Shown one piece after another: positions 46,040 through 55,021 of a DNA stretch of 64,000 bases. Below the pieces are notes generated by a model, which was not told where the DNA came from, did not search any database, and was given only the letters and a program-made list of their open reading frames with translations. Source of the stretch: Sphingobium sp. Ant17 (GTDB lineage Bacteria; Pseudomonadota; Alphaproteobacteria; Sphingomonadales; Sphingomonadaceae); contig NZ_JEMV01000021.1 in NCBI RefSeq assembly GCF_000588875.1, positions 1-64,000 of the forward strand, written 5' to 3'. A program made the translations under genes and the position numbers. The number at the start of each line of letters is the position of its first letter. The first letter of the stretch is position 1.

Positions 46040-46086
46040 GGCCCGGCGAAGCGTCCTGCTTCTGCCGGGCTTTTTTTTTTTTTTTC
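46040..46086 (+). terminator. Intrinsic terminator of purC with a T15 tract
   Basis: GCCCGGC and GCCGGGC pair around a loop containing GAAGC/GCTTC, followed by fifteen Ts (46071-46085), the longest homopolymer in the window. The count of Ts may itself be unreliable. Confidence 0.9.
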
Positions 46087-46087
46087 G

Positions 46088-46839
46088 TCAAGCCATCAGC
46101 GCGTCGACAACCAGCTTGATGCCCAGCAGCACCATCAATGTATAGATTAGCGTGTAGAAGCGCGCCGGATCGACCCGCCGCACTAAAGCCACCCCAGCCA
46201 GCGTCGATACGATGGCCACCGGCACCAGTATGGCGGTCGCCATGAGGTTCGCGCTAGTGAACTGCCCGAGCGCGGCATAGGCCGGCATCTTCATCCAGTT
46301 CATTGCGGCAAAGGCCAATGCGGTGGTGCCCACCAGCATATCGCGCGGCAAGCGTTTGGGCAGAACCCACATCTGGAACGGCGGCGATCCGGCATGGGCG
46401 ATCTGGCTGGTAAAGCCGCTGGCGATACCGAACAGAAATCCGACCCAACCCGGCGAATCCGATGGCAGCACGACGGCATTGCCCCGTTCCGCCCATAGCC
46501 GCTGTAAGCCGAACAATATCGCAATCACACCCAGCGCGCCCAGCACCGCTGTTTCCGACACCTGCGCCGCGAACAGCCAGCCAAGCCCGATGCCGACCGC
46601 TGCGCCGGGCAACATGACTTTCAGGATCGATCGTCCCAGGTGCGGCGATAGACCCAGACTCCCACCGCATCCTGCAGAATGAGGATCGGCAGCAGGATCG
46701 CCGCGCCGCGCACCGGATCGACGCCCAGCGCCATGATCGGCATGGCCAGCGCGCCGACCCCGGCAAAGCCACCCTTGGCGAGCCCCGCGACGAACACCGC
46801 GATGACGGCGCAGACATAATAGAGAATTTCAGGGTTCAT
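46088..46839 (-). CDS. TSUP (TauE/SafE) family membrane permease, frameshifted as sequenced
   Basis: Restored, this is about 250 residues with around eight hydrophobic segments. It begins MNPEILYYVCAVIAVFVAGL, then KGGFAGVGALAMPIMAL, a TauE/SafE repeat motif; SGFTSQIAHAGSPPFQMWVLP is the second-repeat motif. These transporters move sulfite or related organic anions. The frame breaks near 46632: an extra base restores RRTWDRSILKVMLPG. The stop lies only two bases from the purC T tract. Confidence 0.88.
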
Positions 46840-46981
46840 CCGGGTCGCTTAGGCAAAATGCCGCGTCTTGCAAAACGGCTTTTGCCGCTGTCGCCACGCT
46901 ATCCGCCGGGATAATGGCTTGCCTCCCCGTCGCACCGGGACTAGGGGGACCGCAAAGTCGATCCCAAGGAGTTCGCCCCGC

Positions 46982-47215
46982 ATGAAAGCCCGTATCTTCG
47001 TCACCCTCAAGGGGGGTGTGCTCGATCCGCAGGGTCGGGCGATCCACCACGCGCTCGAAGGGCTGGGGTTCGATGGCGTCAATGATGTGCGCGCGGGCAA
47101 GCTGATCGAACTCGACCTGGCCGACGGGACCAGCGACGAGGATATCGACGCCATGTGCCGCAAGCTGCTGGCCAATACGGTGATCGAAAACTACCGCATC
47201 GAAAAGGTCGCCTGA
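46982..47215 (+). CDS. purS: Phosphoribosylformylglycinamidine synthase, PurS subunit
   Basis: The 77-residue protein reads MKARIFVTLKGGVLDPQGRA, then LEGLGFDGVNDVRAGKLIEL and KLLANTVIENYRIE, the standard PurS pattern. It bridges PurL and PurQ in the FGAM synthase complex. CCAAGGAG precedes the ATG. Its stop is three bases before purQ, so the two are co-transcribed. The large subunit gene purL is not in this window. Confidence 0.96.
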   Translation: MKARIFVTLKGGVLDPQGRAIHHALEGLGFDGVNDVRAGKLIELDLADGTSDEDIDAMCRKLLANTVIENYRIEKVA

Positions 47216-47218
47216 GCC

Positions 47219-47893
47219 ATGAAGAGCGCGGTCATCGTCTTTCCCGGCAGCAATTGCAACCGCGACCTGGCGGTGGCGTTCGAGGCGGCTACCGGCGCGA
47301 AGCCGGTCATGGTGTGGCATCGTGACAGCGAATTGCCCGATGATATCGACCTGATCGGCGTGCCCGGCGGCTTTTCCTATGGCGATTATCTGCGCTCCGG
47401 CGCGATGGCGGCGCGCTCACCGGTGATGCAGGCGGTCGCGCAGGCGGCGGATCGCGGCGCGTTCGTGCTCGGCATCTGCAACGGGTTCCAGGTGCTGACC
47501 GAAAGCGGCTTGCTGCCGGGCGCGCTGCTGCGCAATGCCGGTGGGCATTTCGTTTGCCGTGACGTCGCTTTGACGGTCGAGAATGTACAGAGTGCGTTCA
47601 CCAGCCACTATGCGGCGGGTGAGCGTATTTCCTATCCTGTCGCGCATCATGACGGCAATTATTTCGCCGATGATGCGACACTCGACCGGCTGGAAGGCGA
47701 AGGCCGGGTTGCGCTGCGTTATGCGGAGACAGTTAACGGGTCGGCGCGGAACATTGCGGGCATATTGAACGACAAGGGCAATGTGCTGGGCATGATGCCG
47801 CACCCCGAGCGAGTCATCGAGCCAGCCCATGGCGCGACCGACGGCAAGCGCCTGTTCGAGGGACTGGTCGAAGGGTTGATGGCGCGGGCCTGA
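47219..47893 (+). CDS. purQ: Phosphoribosylformylglycinamidine synthase, PurQ glutaminase subunit
   Basis: The 224-residue class I glutamine amidotransferase supplies ammonia to Pur[21 protein letters not shown] opens it, the nucleophile cysteine is in [12 protein letters not shown], and the His/Glu pair is in [11 protein letters not shown]. It follows purS by three bases and is followed by an intrinsic terminator. Confidence 0.97.
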   Translation: MKSAVIVFPGSNCNRDLAVAFEAATGAKPVMVWHRDSELPDDIDLIGVPGGFSYGDYLRSGAMAARSPVMQAVAQAADRGAFVLGICNGFQVLTESGLLPGALLRNAGGHFVCRDVALTVENVQSAFTSHYAAGERISYPVAHHDGNYFADDATLDRLEGEGRVALRYAETVNGSARNIAGILNDKGNVLGMMPHPERVIEPAHGATDGKRLFEGLVEGLMARA

Positions 47894-47920
47894 CCTGCTC
47901 GTCACACTGAAGCATAAAGG

Positions 47921-47955
47921 AAAAGCGCCTCCCACCGGGACGGCGCTTTTTTATT
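47921..47955 (+). terminator. Intrinsic terminator after purQ
   Basis: AAGCGCC and GGCGCTT pair around a 12-base loop, followed by TTTTATT, about 30 bases beyond the stop. Confidence 0.85.
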
Positions 47956-47966
47956 GAGCAGTAAGG

Positions 47967-47995
47967 GCCTTCGACGGGCTCAGGCCGAACGGATG
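47967..47995. repeat. REP-like half element
   Basis: GGCCTTCGACGGGCTCAGG then CCGAACGGA repeats the core seen near glyA/nrdR, here as a single arm in the convergent gap between purQ and the Wzc-like gene. Confidence 0.7.
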
Positions 47996-48005
47996 TGGGA
48001 GGATG

Positions 48006-50099
48006 CTACCCGCCCCGGTGATAATCATATTCCATCATGCGACCTTGCTGCTTGGTCAGGATTGCGCCGATCAGCGTGCCACCGGCCTGGCGCAGTCGCT
48101 CCACGGCGGCGCGCAGGCCGCCATGATGGTTGCGGCCCCACTCCACCACCAAAAGGCTCGCCTGCACCCGCGCGGCGAGCAGGGGCGTGTCGCCCAGCCC
48201 CAGGATCGGCGGTGCGTCGATCAGCACGGTATCATATGCGTCCCGCACGGAAGCCAATAAGGCGTCGAGCGCCGGGGTCGCCAGCAATTCGGCCGGGTTG
48301 GGCGGCACCGCGCCGCAGGGCAGCAAAAACACGCCCGGCACACTGCTATCGATGATCGTTTCCTCCGCGCTCGCCTGTCCGGTCAGGACTTCGCTGATGC
48401 CCCGGGCGGGCGTCAGGCGGAACAGGCTGTGCTGGACCGGGCGGCGCATGTCGCCATCGATCACCAGCACCCGCTTGCCCATCCGCCCCAAGGCCAGAGC
48501 GAGCGCGTGCAGGGTCAGCGACTTGCCCTCGCCCTCCTGCGCGCTGGTGACCAGGATCGAGCGCGGCAACCCGCCTGCCGACGCCAGCAGCAATGACGAG
48601 GCGATTGGCGCGAAGATTTCCGGGGGTTGCGGATTGTCCCCAGTGACCGGCACGGCTCCCAGCAAGGGCAGCCCAACCCGTTCGGCCAGCGTATCCGCCG
48701 ACGTCACCGCATCGTCGAAGATGTGCCGCGCCGCAACCAGCAACAGGCCCAGCAGCAGCCCACCGATCGCCGCCAACAGCAAGGTTACGCCGATGCGCGG
48801 CGAAAAAGGCTTGGTCGGGACCGCGGCGCGATCGAGTGGCTGGATACGTCCGGCCTGAAACCCGGCCTGCGACGCCATGTCACGATAGCGCTGGAGCAGG
48901 CTGTCATGCAGCATCCGATAGGTATCGACCGAGCGTTCATAGATGCCCAGTTGCACGTCACGCCCCTGCGCCGCCTGCCCCTGCCGCTCCAGATCGGCGA
49001 TTTCGGCCGCAATCTGCGTTTCGCCGTGAACGGCGACATCATAGCGTTCCTTGAGCGAAGCCCGGATACGGTTTGCCATCTCCTGCGCCTGATCGTCCAG
49101 CGCGGCCAGCCGGGCACGCGCTTCGCGCATCTCAGGGTGGGCGTCCTTGCGGAACTGCCGTTCCTCGACCAGCGCCGCGCGCGCCTGCGCCCGTTCCGCC
49201 ATCAATGTCTGCATCGCGCCGTTGCTCAACACTTCGGGCAGCGTCTCCGCGCTGGCGCGGCGGGCGCTCTCCCACGTCTTTTGCGCGGCAATCCGGTCGG
49301 CCAGCGCCTGTGCGCGAAAGCCGTTCAGTTGCGCCAGCCGCGTGGCGATCGTGCCCTCGGATGGCGGTGCCGCCTGACCCGGCTCCGTTCCCAAGCGCGC
49401 GGCATAGACGGCCAGTTCGCGTTCTGCCCGCGCCAGTTCGCGCCGCGCACCATCGAGTTCGCCCAACAGAAAGCGCCGTGCCTGGACACCGGATTCGAAT
49501 CCACGCTTCAGGTCGGCCCGAATCAGGTTGTCGGCATAGCTGTTGGCGACGCGCGCCGATAGCACCGGATCGGCACTGATAAAGCTGATCCGCAATACCC
49601 GCGACTTGCCCGGCAGTTCGACTTCCAGATTGTCGCGCAACAACGCCACCACCTGGTCATGTTCGACCTGCCGCTGACTCAGGCTTCCGGCACCGCCGGT
49701 CGGGCGTTTATGTCCCATGCGCTGAAAAAAGGTCGGCGTGCCGACCAGCGCGAGATCTTGCGCTACCGCTTCGGCGAGCGCACGGCTGCGCAGCACTTCC
49801 AGTTCGGTCTGCATCATCGCTTCGATATTGTCGGTCGCTGCGCGGGGCGTCGTTCCTGCGCCCGCCGCACCGGCAGGCACATCCTCTATCTCGACCGACG
49901 CCGTTGCGCGATAATCGGGCGTGGACATCAGGATGGCCAGCACCGCTGCCAGCAGGCACAGCGCCATCGTTACGAATAATATGACCCGATGCCGCCGCAG
50001 CACAAGCCAACCCCGCCTGGCCGCCGCCGTCACCCGCGCGGCGCGGCCATGGCCCGGTGTTGCGTCGAGATCGCGCTCGGTCAATATCGGCGTCATCAT
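48006..50099 (-). CDS. Polysaccharide co-polymerase / BY-kinase (Wzc-like)
   Basis: The 697-residue protein has two TM segments (about 38-57 and 437-462) flanking a periplasmic coiled-coil domain (about 200-400, rich in Ala/Arg/Glu), then a cytoplasmic tyrosine-kinase domain. Walker A is SAQEGEGKS, Walker A' LVIDGDMRRP, and Walker B VLIDAPPILG. The tail has two tyrosines (MMEYDYHRGG) for autophosphorylation, fewer than in enteric Wzc. It regulates capsule or exopolysaccharide chain length. Its ATG overlaps the Wza-like stop by four bases. Confidence 0.93.
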   Translation of the reverse strand: MMTPILTERDLDATPGHGRAARVTAAARRGWLVLRRHRVILFVTMALCLLAAVLAILMSTPDYRATASVEIEDVPAGAAGAGTTPRAATDNIEAMMQTELEVLRSRALAEAVAQDLALVGTPTFFQRMGHKRPTGGAGSLSQRQVEHDQVVALLRDNLEVELPGKSRVLRISFISADPVLSARVANSYADNLIRADLKRGFESGVQARRFLLGELDGARRELARAERELAVYAARLGTEPGQAAPPSEGTIATRLAQLNGFRAQALADRIAAQKTWESARRASAETLPEVLSNGAMQTLMAERAQARAALVEERQFRKDAHPEMREARARLAALDDQAQEMANRIRASLKERYDVAVHGETQIAAEIADLERQGQAAQGRDVQLGIYERSVDTYRMLHDSLLQRYRDMASQAGFQAGRIQPLDRAAVPTKPFSPRIGVTLLLAAIGGLLLGLLLVAARHIFDDAVTSADTLAERVGLPLLGAVPVTGDNPQPPEIFAPIASSLLLASAGGLPRSILVTSAQEGEGKSLTLHALALALGRMGKRVLVIDGDMRRPVQHSLFRLTPARGISEVLTGQASAEETIIDSSVPGVFLLPCGAVPPNPAELLATPALDALLASVRDAYDTVLIDAPPILGLGDTPLLAARVQASLLVVEWGRNHHGGLRAAVERLRQAGGTLIGAILTKQQGRMMEYDYHRGG

Positions 50100-50803
50100 C
50101 GATCCCCATCCAGCGCGATGAATCCCGTTGCCAAAGCAGGCAGCGCGATCAGCCCGCCACCGATGATCGCCTTCGCGCGCGACAAGCCGATGATGATGCT
50201 GTCGCCCGGCAGAATTTCAGGGTCGGGCGCTTCGCCCTTGCGGATCGCGCCAAGGTCAAACATCGCCGCCTGCCGCTCGCCTTCGACCTGCCGCACCACG
50301 ACGATCTGCGCGAGACTGGCAAGCCGGGTCGGCCCTTTGCCGAGCGCCACCGCCTGGCTCAACGTCAATCGTCCTTCGACCGGATAAAGGCCTGGCTCGC
50401 GGACTTCGCCGTCCAGCGTCACGCGACGGCCTACCGCCTTCTTCACGAACAAGGTGACCTGCGGCGACACTAAATAGCGTTCACCCAACCGTCCGGCGAT
50501 GATATCGGCAGCGTCCCCGGCGGACAGCCCTGCCACGGGGACATCGCCGATCAGCGGCATGCGGACCATGCCGCTCGCACTGACCTGCGCATCTTCCAGC
50601 GACAGGCCCGGCTCATGATAGACCTGGATGCGCAACACATCGTCAGGCGCGATGCGATAATCGACCCCGACCGCAGATGGCGTTGGCACGATCGCATAGG
50701 CTGCGTCCCCGCGCGGCGCGTCCTCCACGGTCGCGCACGCACTGATCAGTCCGCAGGCCGTCAGTGTCGCGATCGCGCCTTTGATGCTGTCCCTGCGCTT
50801 CAT
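50096..50803 (-). CDS. Polysaccharide export lipoprotein (Wza-like)
   Basis: The 235-residue protein has a lipoprotein signal (ACGLISAC-AT, lipidated Cys near residue 23), a Poly_export domain (DYRIAPDDVLRIQVYHEPGL, GMVRMPLIGDVPVAGLS) and a SLBB-like domain (VTLDGEVREPGLYPVEGRLT). It would form the outer-membrane export channel partnered by the Wzc-like protein encoded immediately downstream with an ATGA overlap. It is shorter than enteric Wza, as is common in sphingomonads. Confidence 0.92.
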   Translation of the reverse strand: MKRRDSIKGAIATLTACGLISACATVEDAPRGDAAYAIVPTPSAVGVDYRIAPDDVLRIQVYHEPGLSLEDAQVSASGMVRMPLIGDVPVAGLSAGDAADIIAGRLGERYLVSPQVTLFVKKAVGRRVTLDGEVREPGLYPVEGRLTLSQAVALGKGPTRLASLAQIVVVRQVEGERQAAMFDLGAIRKGEAPDPEILPGDSIIIGLSRAKAIIGGGLIALPALATGFIALDGDR

Positions 50804-50905
50804 AGGCGCTGCCACCCCGTCATGCCCCAATTGAAACCGGGGGTTAGCGACGCGGCAGGGACATGGCAACCAAAGGCGGGACGGGCCGAGGACGCACCCC
50901 GATGC

Positions 50906-52201
50906 TTAGAGCGCCATACGCTCAGGCGCTGGCTCTGCAACGCGGCGTGGCTGGTCGGACCAGATGCCGCGCGTGTCATAGACCGCCTTGTCGGCGCGCT
51001 CGTCGACGGGAACCGATTTGAACATGTCATGATCGACAAGAATGACGAAGACGCCACATTGTTCCAGAGCCGTATCGAGATCCATCAACTCTGCACCGGT
51101 TCCCGCAAATTCCATCGGCAGCGCCTGGGTATAGGGTTCGACCAGCTTGATGCGGCGTCCATAGCGGCGCGCGAGCCGGGCCGCGACCTTGACCGCCGGG
51201 CTTTCGCGGAAATCGTCGATGTTCGCCTTGAAGGCGAGGCCGAGGCAGGCGACGTCTTCATGCGCGAAAGCATCGATCATGTCGGACGCCTTGGCCACGA
51301 CATAGTCGGTCTTGCCATCATTCACTTCGCGGGCCGTGCGGATGATGCGCGCATTTTCAGGGTCGCCATGGACGATAAACCAGGGATCGACCGCGATGCA
51401 ATGGCCGCCCACGCCAGGGCCAGGCTGGAGGATATTGACGCGCGGATGGCGGTTGGCCAGCCGGATCACCTCCCACACGTCGATGTCCATATTCTCGGCA
51501 ATCACCGATAATTCATTGGCGAAGGCGATGTTGACGTCGCGGAAGCTGTTTTCGACCAGCTTGACCATTTCCGCCGCGCGCGCTGTTGTTGTAATGCACG
51601 CTCCACGCACGAATTGGCGATAAAAGCCCAAAGCCTTGCGCGCACAGCGCGGCGTGATGCCGCCGATGCAGCGATCATTGTCGATCAGTTCGACCAGGAT
51701 ACGGCCGGGCAGAACCCTTTCCGGGCAATAGGAAATGGCGATGTCGCCCTGAACGCCCCTGCCCGGCATCTTGAGGTCGGGCCGCATGTCACCGATCACG
51801 TCGCGCATCGCCTCGGTCGTGCCGACGGGAGATGTCGATTCCAGGATGACGGAGTCCCCGGCTTTCAGCACTGGCGCGATGGTGCGGGCGGCTTGCAGGA
51901 CATAGCTGATATCTGGCGCATGATCCTCCGACACGGGGGTCGGCACGGCGATGATGAACACGTCGCTTTCCTCGACCGTCAGCGATGCGCGCAAATTGCC
52001 CCGCGCCACCACGCCCTGGACCAACCCGTCGAGATCCACCTCCTCGATGTGCACCCGGCCCGAATTGACCGTCTCCACCACATGAGCGGACACATCGACG
52101 CCCACCACCTGGCATCCCCCGCGCGCGATCAGCGCGGCCGTCGGCAAGCCGATATAGCCAAGGCCAATGACGGAAACCTTTTGCTTGGTATCGACGGGCA
52201 T
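50906..52201 (-). CDS. wecC: UDP-N-acetyl-D-mannosamine dehydrogenase (WecC-like)
   Basis: The 431-residue NAD-dependent enzyme has the N-terminal Rossmann motif VSVIGLGYIGLPTAALIA, ESTSPVGTTEAM, and the catalytic cysteine in GPGVGGHCIAVDPWF. It oxidises UDP-ManNAc to UDP-ManNAcA. wecB lies 15 bases upstream on the same strand, so UDP-GlcNAc can be converted to UDP-ManNAcA by the pair. Its product likely feeds the surface polysaccharide exported by the Wza/Wzc-like proteins. Confidence 0.92.
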   Translation of the reverse strand: MPVDTKQKVSVIGLGYIGLPTAALIARGGCQVVGVDVSAHVVETVNSGRVHIEEVDLDGLVQGVVARGNLRASLTVEESDVFIIAVPTPVSEDHAPDISYVLQAARTIAPVLKAGDSVILESTSPVGTTEAMRDVIGDMRPDLKMPGRGVQGDIAISYCPERVLPGRILVELIDNDRCIGGITPRCARKALGFYRQFVRGACITTTARAAEMVKLVENSFRDVNIAFANELSVIAENMDIDVWEVIRLANRHPRVNILQPGPGVGGHCIAVDPWFIVHGDPENARIIRTAREVNDGKTDYVVAKASDMIDAFAHEDVACLGLAFKANIDDFRESPAVKVAARLARRYGRRIKLVEPYTQALPMEFAGTGAELMDLDTALEQCGVFVILVDHDMFKSVPVDERADKAVYDTRGIWSDQPRRVAEPAPERMAL

Positions 52202-52216
52202 GAAGGAACAGTCCTT

Positions 52217-53392
52217 TTAGAGGCTAGGATTTGGCCGATCTTCTGCCCGGAAATGCTGAAGATTTCGGTAACGGTGCAGCCTATTGCCCGCGATCACTCC
52301 GGCAATGCGCTCAGCCGCCTTGCCGTCGCCGAACGGATTATGCGCGCGCGCCATCGCATCATAAGCGTCCTGATCGTCCAGCAGCGCTAGCACCTCGCGA
52401 ACGATCCGATTGCGATCCGCTCCGACCAGCTTGGCCGTACCGGCGGCCACACCCTCGGGCCGCTCGGTCGTCTCGCGCATCACCAGAACCGGCTTGCCCA
52501 ACGACGGAGCCTCCTCCTGCACCCCGCCGCTGTCCGTCAGGACGAGATGGCACATGTCAAGCAACCGCACGAAATGCGGGTAATCGAGCGGCTCGATCAT
52601 CGCGACATTGGACAGGTTACCCAGCACCGCGTCCATGACCGGACGGACATGGGGATTGGGATGAACGGGGAAGATCACCGCCACATCGGGCCGCGCCGCA
52701 ATGTCCGCGATCGACCGGGCGATCGCCTCCATGCCGCCGCCGAAATTCTCGCGCCTGTGGCTGGTCACCGCAAGGATCCGTTTGCCCGCGAAACGCGCGG
52801 CCAGCCCGTCGAGCCCGGCGGCCAGCGAGGGGTCTGCCAAAACCCGCTCGCGCGTCGCCAAGAGCGCGTCGATCACCGTATTGCCGGTTACGTGGATGCT
52901 GGCCGCCAACCGGCTTTCGGCCAGCAGCGCGTCGGCGGCGGCTTGCGTCGGCGCGAAATTCATGTCGGCGATGCAGGCGACCACGCGGCGATTCACTTCT
53001 TCAGGCCAAGGATGATGTATGTCGCCGCTGCGCAACCCTGCCTCGACATGCGCCACCGGAATCTTGCGATAATAGGCCGCCAGGCTCGCCACCATGGTCG
53101 TAAGCGTATCGCCATGCACGACGATCCGGTCGGGCTTTTCCGCGTCAAACGCCTTGCCCAGTTCAACGATCAGCTTGGCGGTCAATCCGTCCAGCGTCTG
53201 GTTCGGCACCATCACATTGAGGTCGACATCCGGCACGATCCCGGCAATTGCCAGCACCTGGTCCAGCAAACCACGATGCTGCGCCGTAACGATCACCCGC
53301 GTATCCACCCCCTTGCGCGCGCGCAGCGCATGGACGACCGGGAACATCTTTATCGCTTCGGGGCGTGTCCCGAACACCATGGCGACTTTCAT
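52217..53392 (-). CDS. wecB: UDP-N-acetylglucosamine 2-epimerase (non-hydrolysing)
   Basis: The 391-residue protein begins KVAMVFGTRPEAIKMFPVV, and VHGDTLTTMVASLAAYYRKI, HVEAGLRSGD, TSHRRENFGG and TDSGGVQEEAP are WecB motifs. It makes UDP-ManNAc, the substrate of the WecC homologue downstream. Two adjacent ATGs occur (53395 and 53392). It is divergent from ugd with about 170 bases of relatively AT-rich DNA between, which probably holds both promoters. Confidence 0.94.
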   Translation of the reverse strand: MKVAMVFGTRPEAIKMFPVVHALRARKGVDTRVIVTAQHRGLLDQVLAIAGIVPDVDLNVMVPNQTLDGLTAKLIVELGKAFDAEKPDRIVVHGDTLTTMVASLAAYYRKIPVAHVEAGLRSGDIHHPWPEEVNRRVVACIADMNFAPTQAAADALLAESRLAASIHVTGNTVIDALLATRERVLADPSLAAGLDGLAARFAGKRILAVTSHRRENFGGGMEAIARSIADIAARPDVAVIFPVHPNPHVRPVMDAVLGNLSNVAMIEPLDYPHFVRLLDMCHLVLTDSGGVQEEAPSLGKPVLVMRETTERPEGVAAGTAKLVGADRNRIVREVLALLDDQDAYDAMARAHNPFGDGKAAERIAGVIAGNRLHRYRNLQHFRAEDRPNPSL

Positions 53393-53561
53393 CATTCTTC
53401 CCTTGCCCGATTACCGACCGTCCAGCCCCTCGCATAAAAAAGTATATAGGGGCTAAATGCTATGCTTGCGTCATCGCTGCAATGCGGCGAATTGTAATAT
53501 GGAAAGACTATGCTAAAACGCGACTGCACCCATCCAATTCTATGCGGAGCCTGAATATCTC

Positions 53562-54878
53562 ATGAAAATCACGATGATCGGTACGGGGTATGTGGGCCTG
53601 GTGTCTGGGGCCTGTTTTGCGGATTTTGGCCATGATGTGGTCTGCGTCGACAAGGATGCGGGCAAGATTGCCGCGATCGAAGCTGGGCGGATGCCGATTT
53701 TCGAGCCGGGCCTGGATCAGTTGGTTGGCAATAATGCGACAGCCGGGCGCTTGACCTTCACCACCGATCTCGCCGCCGGGGTCAAGGGCGCCGATGCGAT
53801 CTTCATTGCAGTCGGCACGCCATCCCGGCGTGGCGATGGGCATGCGGACCTTTCCTATGTCTATGCTGCAGCGCGGGAAATCGTCGCCGCGCTGGATAGC
53901 CCTGCGGTCATCGTCACCAAGTCGACCGTGCCCGTCGGCACTGGCGATGAGGTCGAACGAATCGCGCGCGAACTCAAGCCAGACCTTGATATCCAGGTCG
54001 TGTCCAATCCCGAATTCCTGCGCGAAGGCGCTGCGATCGGCGATTTCAAGCGCCCGGACCGGGTTGTCGTGGGCACAAATGGTTCTGAACGCGCCATCGC
54101 GGTGATGAGCCAAGTATATCGGCCGCTCAACCTCAATCAGGCTCCGCTGATGTTCACCGGTCGGCGCACCGCAGAGCTGATCAAATATGCCGCCAACGCC
54201 TTTCTGGCGACCAAGATCACCTTCATCAACGAGATGGCGGACTTGTGCGAAGCGGTTGGCGCTGATGTGCAGGACGTATCGCGCGGCATCGGCCTCGACA
54301 ATCGCATCGGCAGCAAATTCCTGCATGCAGGGCCGGGCTATGGCGGCTCCTGCTTCCCCAAGGATACGCTGGCGCTGGTCAAAACCGGTCAGGATTATGA
54401 CACGCCGATCCGAATCGTAGAGACCGTTGTACAGGTCAACGACCTGCGCAAGCGCGCCATGGGCCGCAAGATCGTCAAGGCGCTCGGCGGCGACGCGCGC
54501 GGCAAGAAGGTCGCGCTGCTTGGCCTGACCTTCAAGCCCAACACCGACGACATGCGCGATGCGCCCAGCCTCGCCATCGTCCAGGCACTGGAGGATGCAG
54601 GTGCAACGATCGTCGCCTATGATCCCGAAGGCATGGACGTCGCCGCGCCAATGATGCCTAACGTCGCTATGGCCAAGGATGCCTATGAAGCGGCCGAAGG
54701 CGCGGATGTGCTGGTGCTCGTCACCGAATGGGACATTTTCCGCGCGCTAGACATGAAGCGACTCGCTACGGCGATGAAAGGCAATGCGCTCGTCGATCTG
54801 CGCAACATCTATCCGCTAGCAGAAGTCACCGAGGCTGGGTTTACGCTTGCCCGCGTCGGTGGTGGTGCAACGCAGTGA
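53562..54878 (+). CDS. ugd: UDP-glucose 6-dehydrogenase
   Basis: The 438-residue enzyme oxidises UDP-glucose to UDP-glucuronate. MKITMIGTGYVGLVSGACFA is the NAD site, TKSTVPVGTGDEVE and ELIKYAANAFLATKITF the central region, and the catalytic cysteine is in GPGYGGSCFPKDTLAL. It supplies uronic acid for exopolysaccharide or glycosphingolipid synthesis, the latter being a sphingomonad hallmark. It belongs functionally with the wec and wza/wzc genes but is transcribed in the opposite direction. Confidence 0.95.
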   Translation: MKITMIGTGYVGLVSGACFADFGHDVVCVDKDAGKIAAIEAGRMPIFEPGLDQLVGNNATAGRLTFTTDLAAGVKGADAIFIAVGTPSRRGDGHADLSYVYAAAREIVAALDSPAVIVTKSTVPVGTGDEVERIARELKPDLDIQVVSNPEFLREGAAIGDFKRPDRVVVGTNGSERAIAVMSQVYRPLNLNQAPLMFTGRRTAELIKYAANAFLATKITFINEMADLCEAVGADVQDVSRGIGLDNRIGSKFLHAGPGYGGSCFPKDTLALVKTGQDYDTPIRIVETVVQVNDLRKRAMGRKIVKALGGDARGKKVALLGLTFKPNTDDMRDAPSLAIVQALEDAGATIVAYDPEGMDVAAPMMPNVAMAKDAYEAAEGADVLVLVTEWDIFRALDMKRLATAMKGNALVDLRNIYPLAEVTEAGFTLARVGGGATQ

Positions 54879-54906
54879 ACGCTGCTCTGTGATATGGCCG
54901 TGGAAT

Positions 54907-54935
54907 GAAGGGCGCGGCGATCACCGCGCCCTTCC
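54907..54935. terminator. Hairpin between ugd and the ABC-2 permease gene
   Basis: GAAGGGCGCGG and CCGCGCCCTTC form a perfect 11-bp stem around CGATCA. There is no long T run, but the position 28 bases after ugd fits a terminator. Confidence 0.65.
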
Positions 54936-55021
54936 TCGCTGGCATCATTGGTTGCTGGCAACGGTGCTGATCGCGATCACGATGCTCCTGACCCCGATAT
55001 TCGCCGCCTTCATTTGATCCG

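Noticed and set aside
54945..55010. A 22-codon ORF (MKAANIGVRSIVIAIS...) after the ABC-2 permease
   Set aside because: Too short, without a ribosome-binding site, and adjacent to a hairpin. It resembles small TM peptides but support is inadequate.
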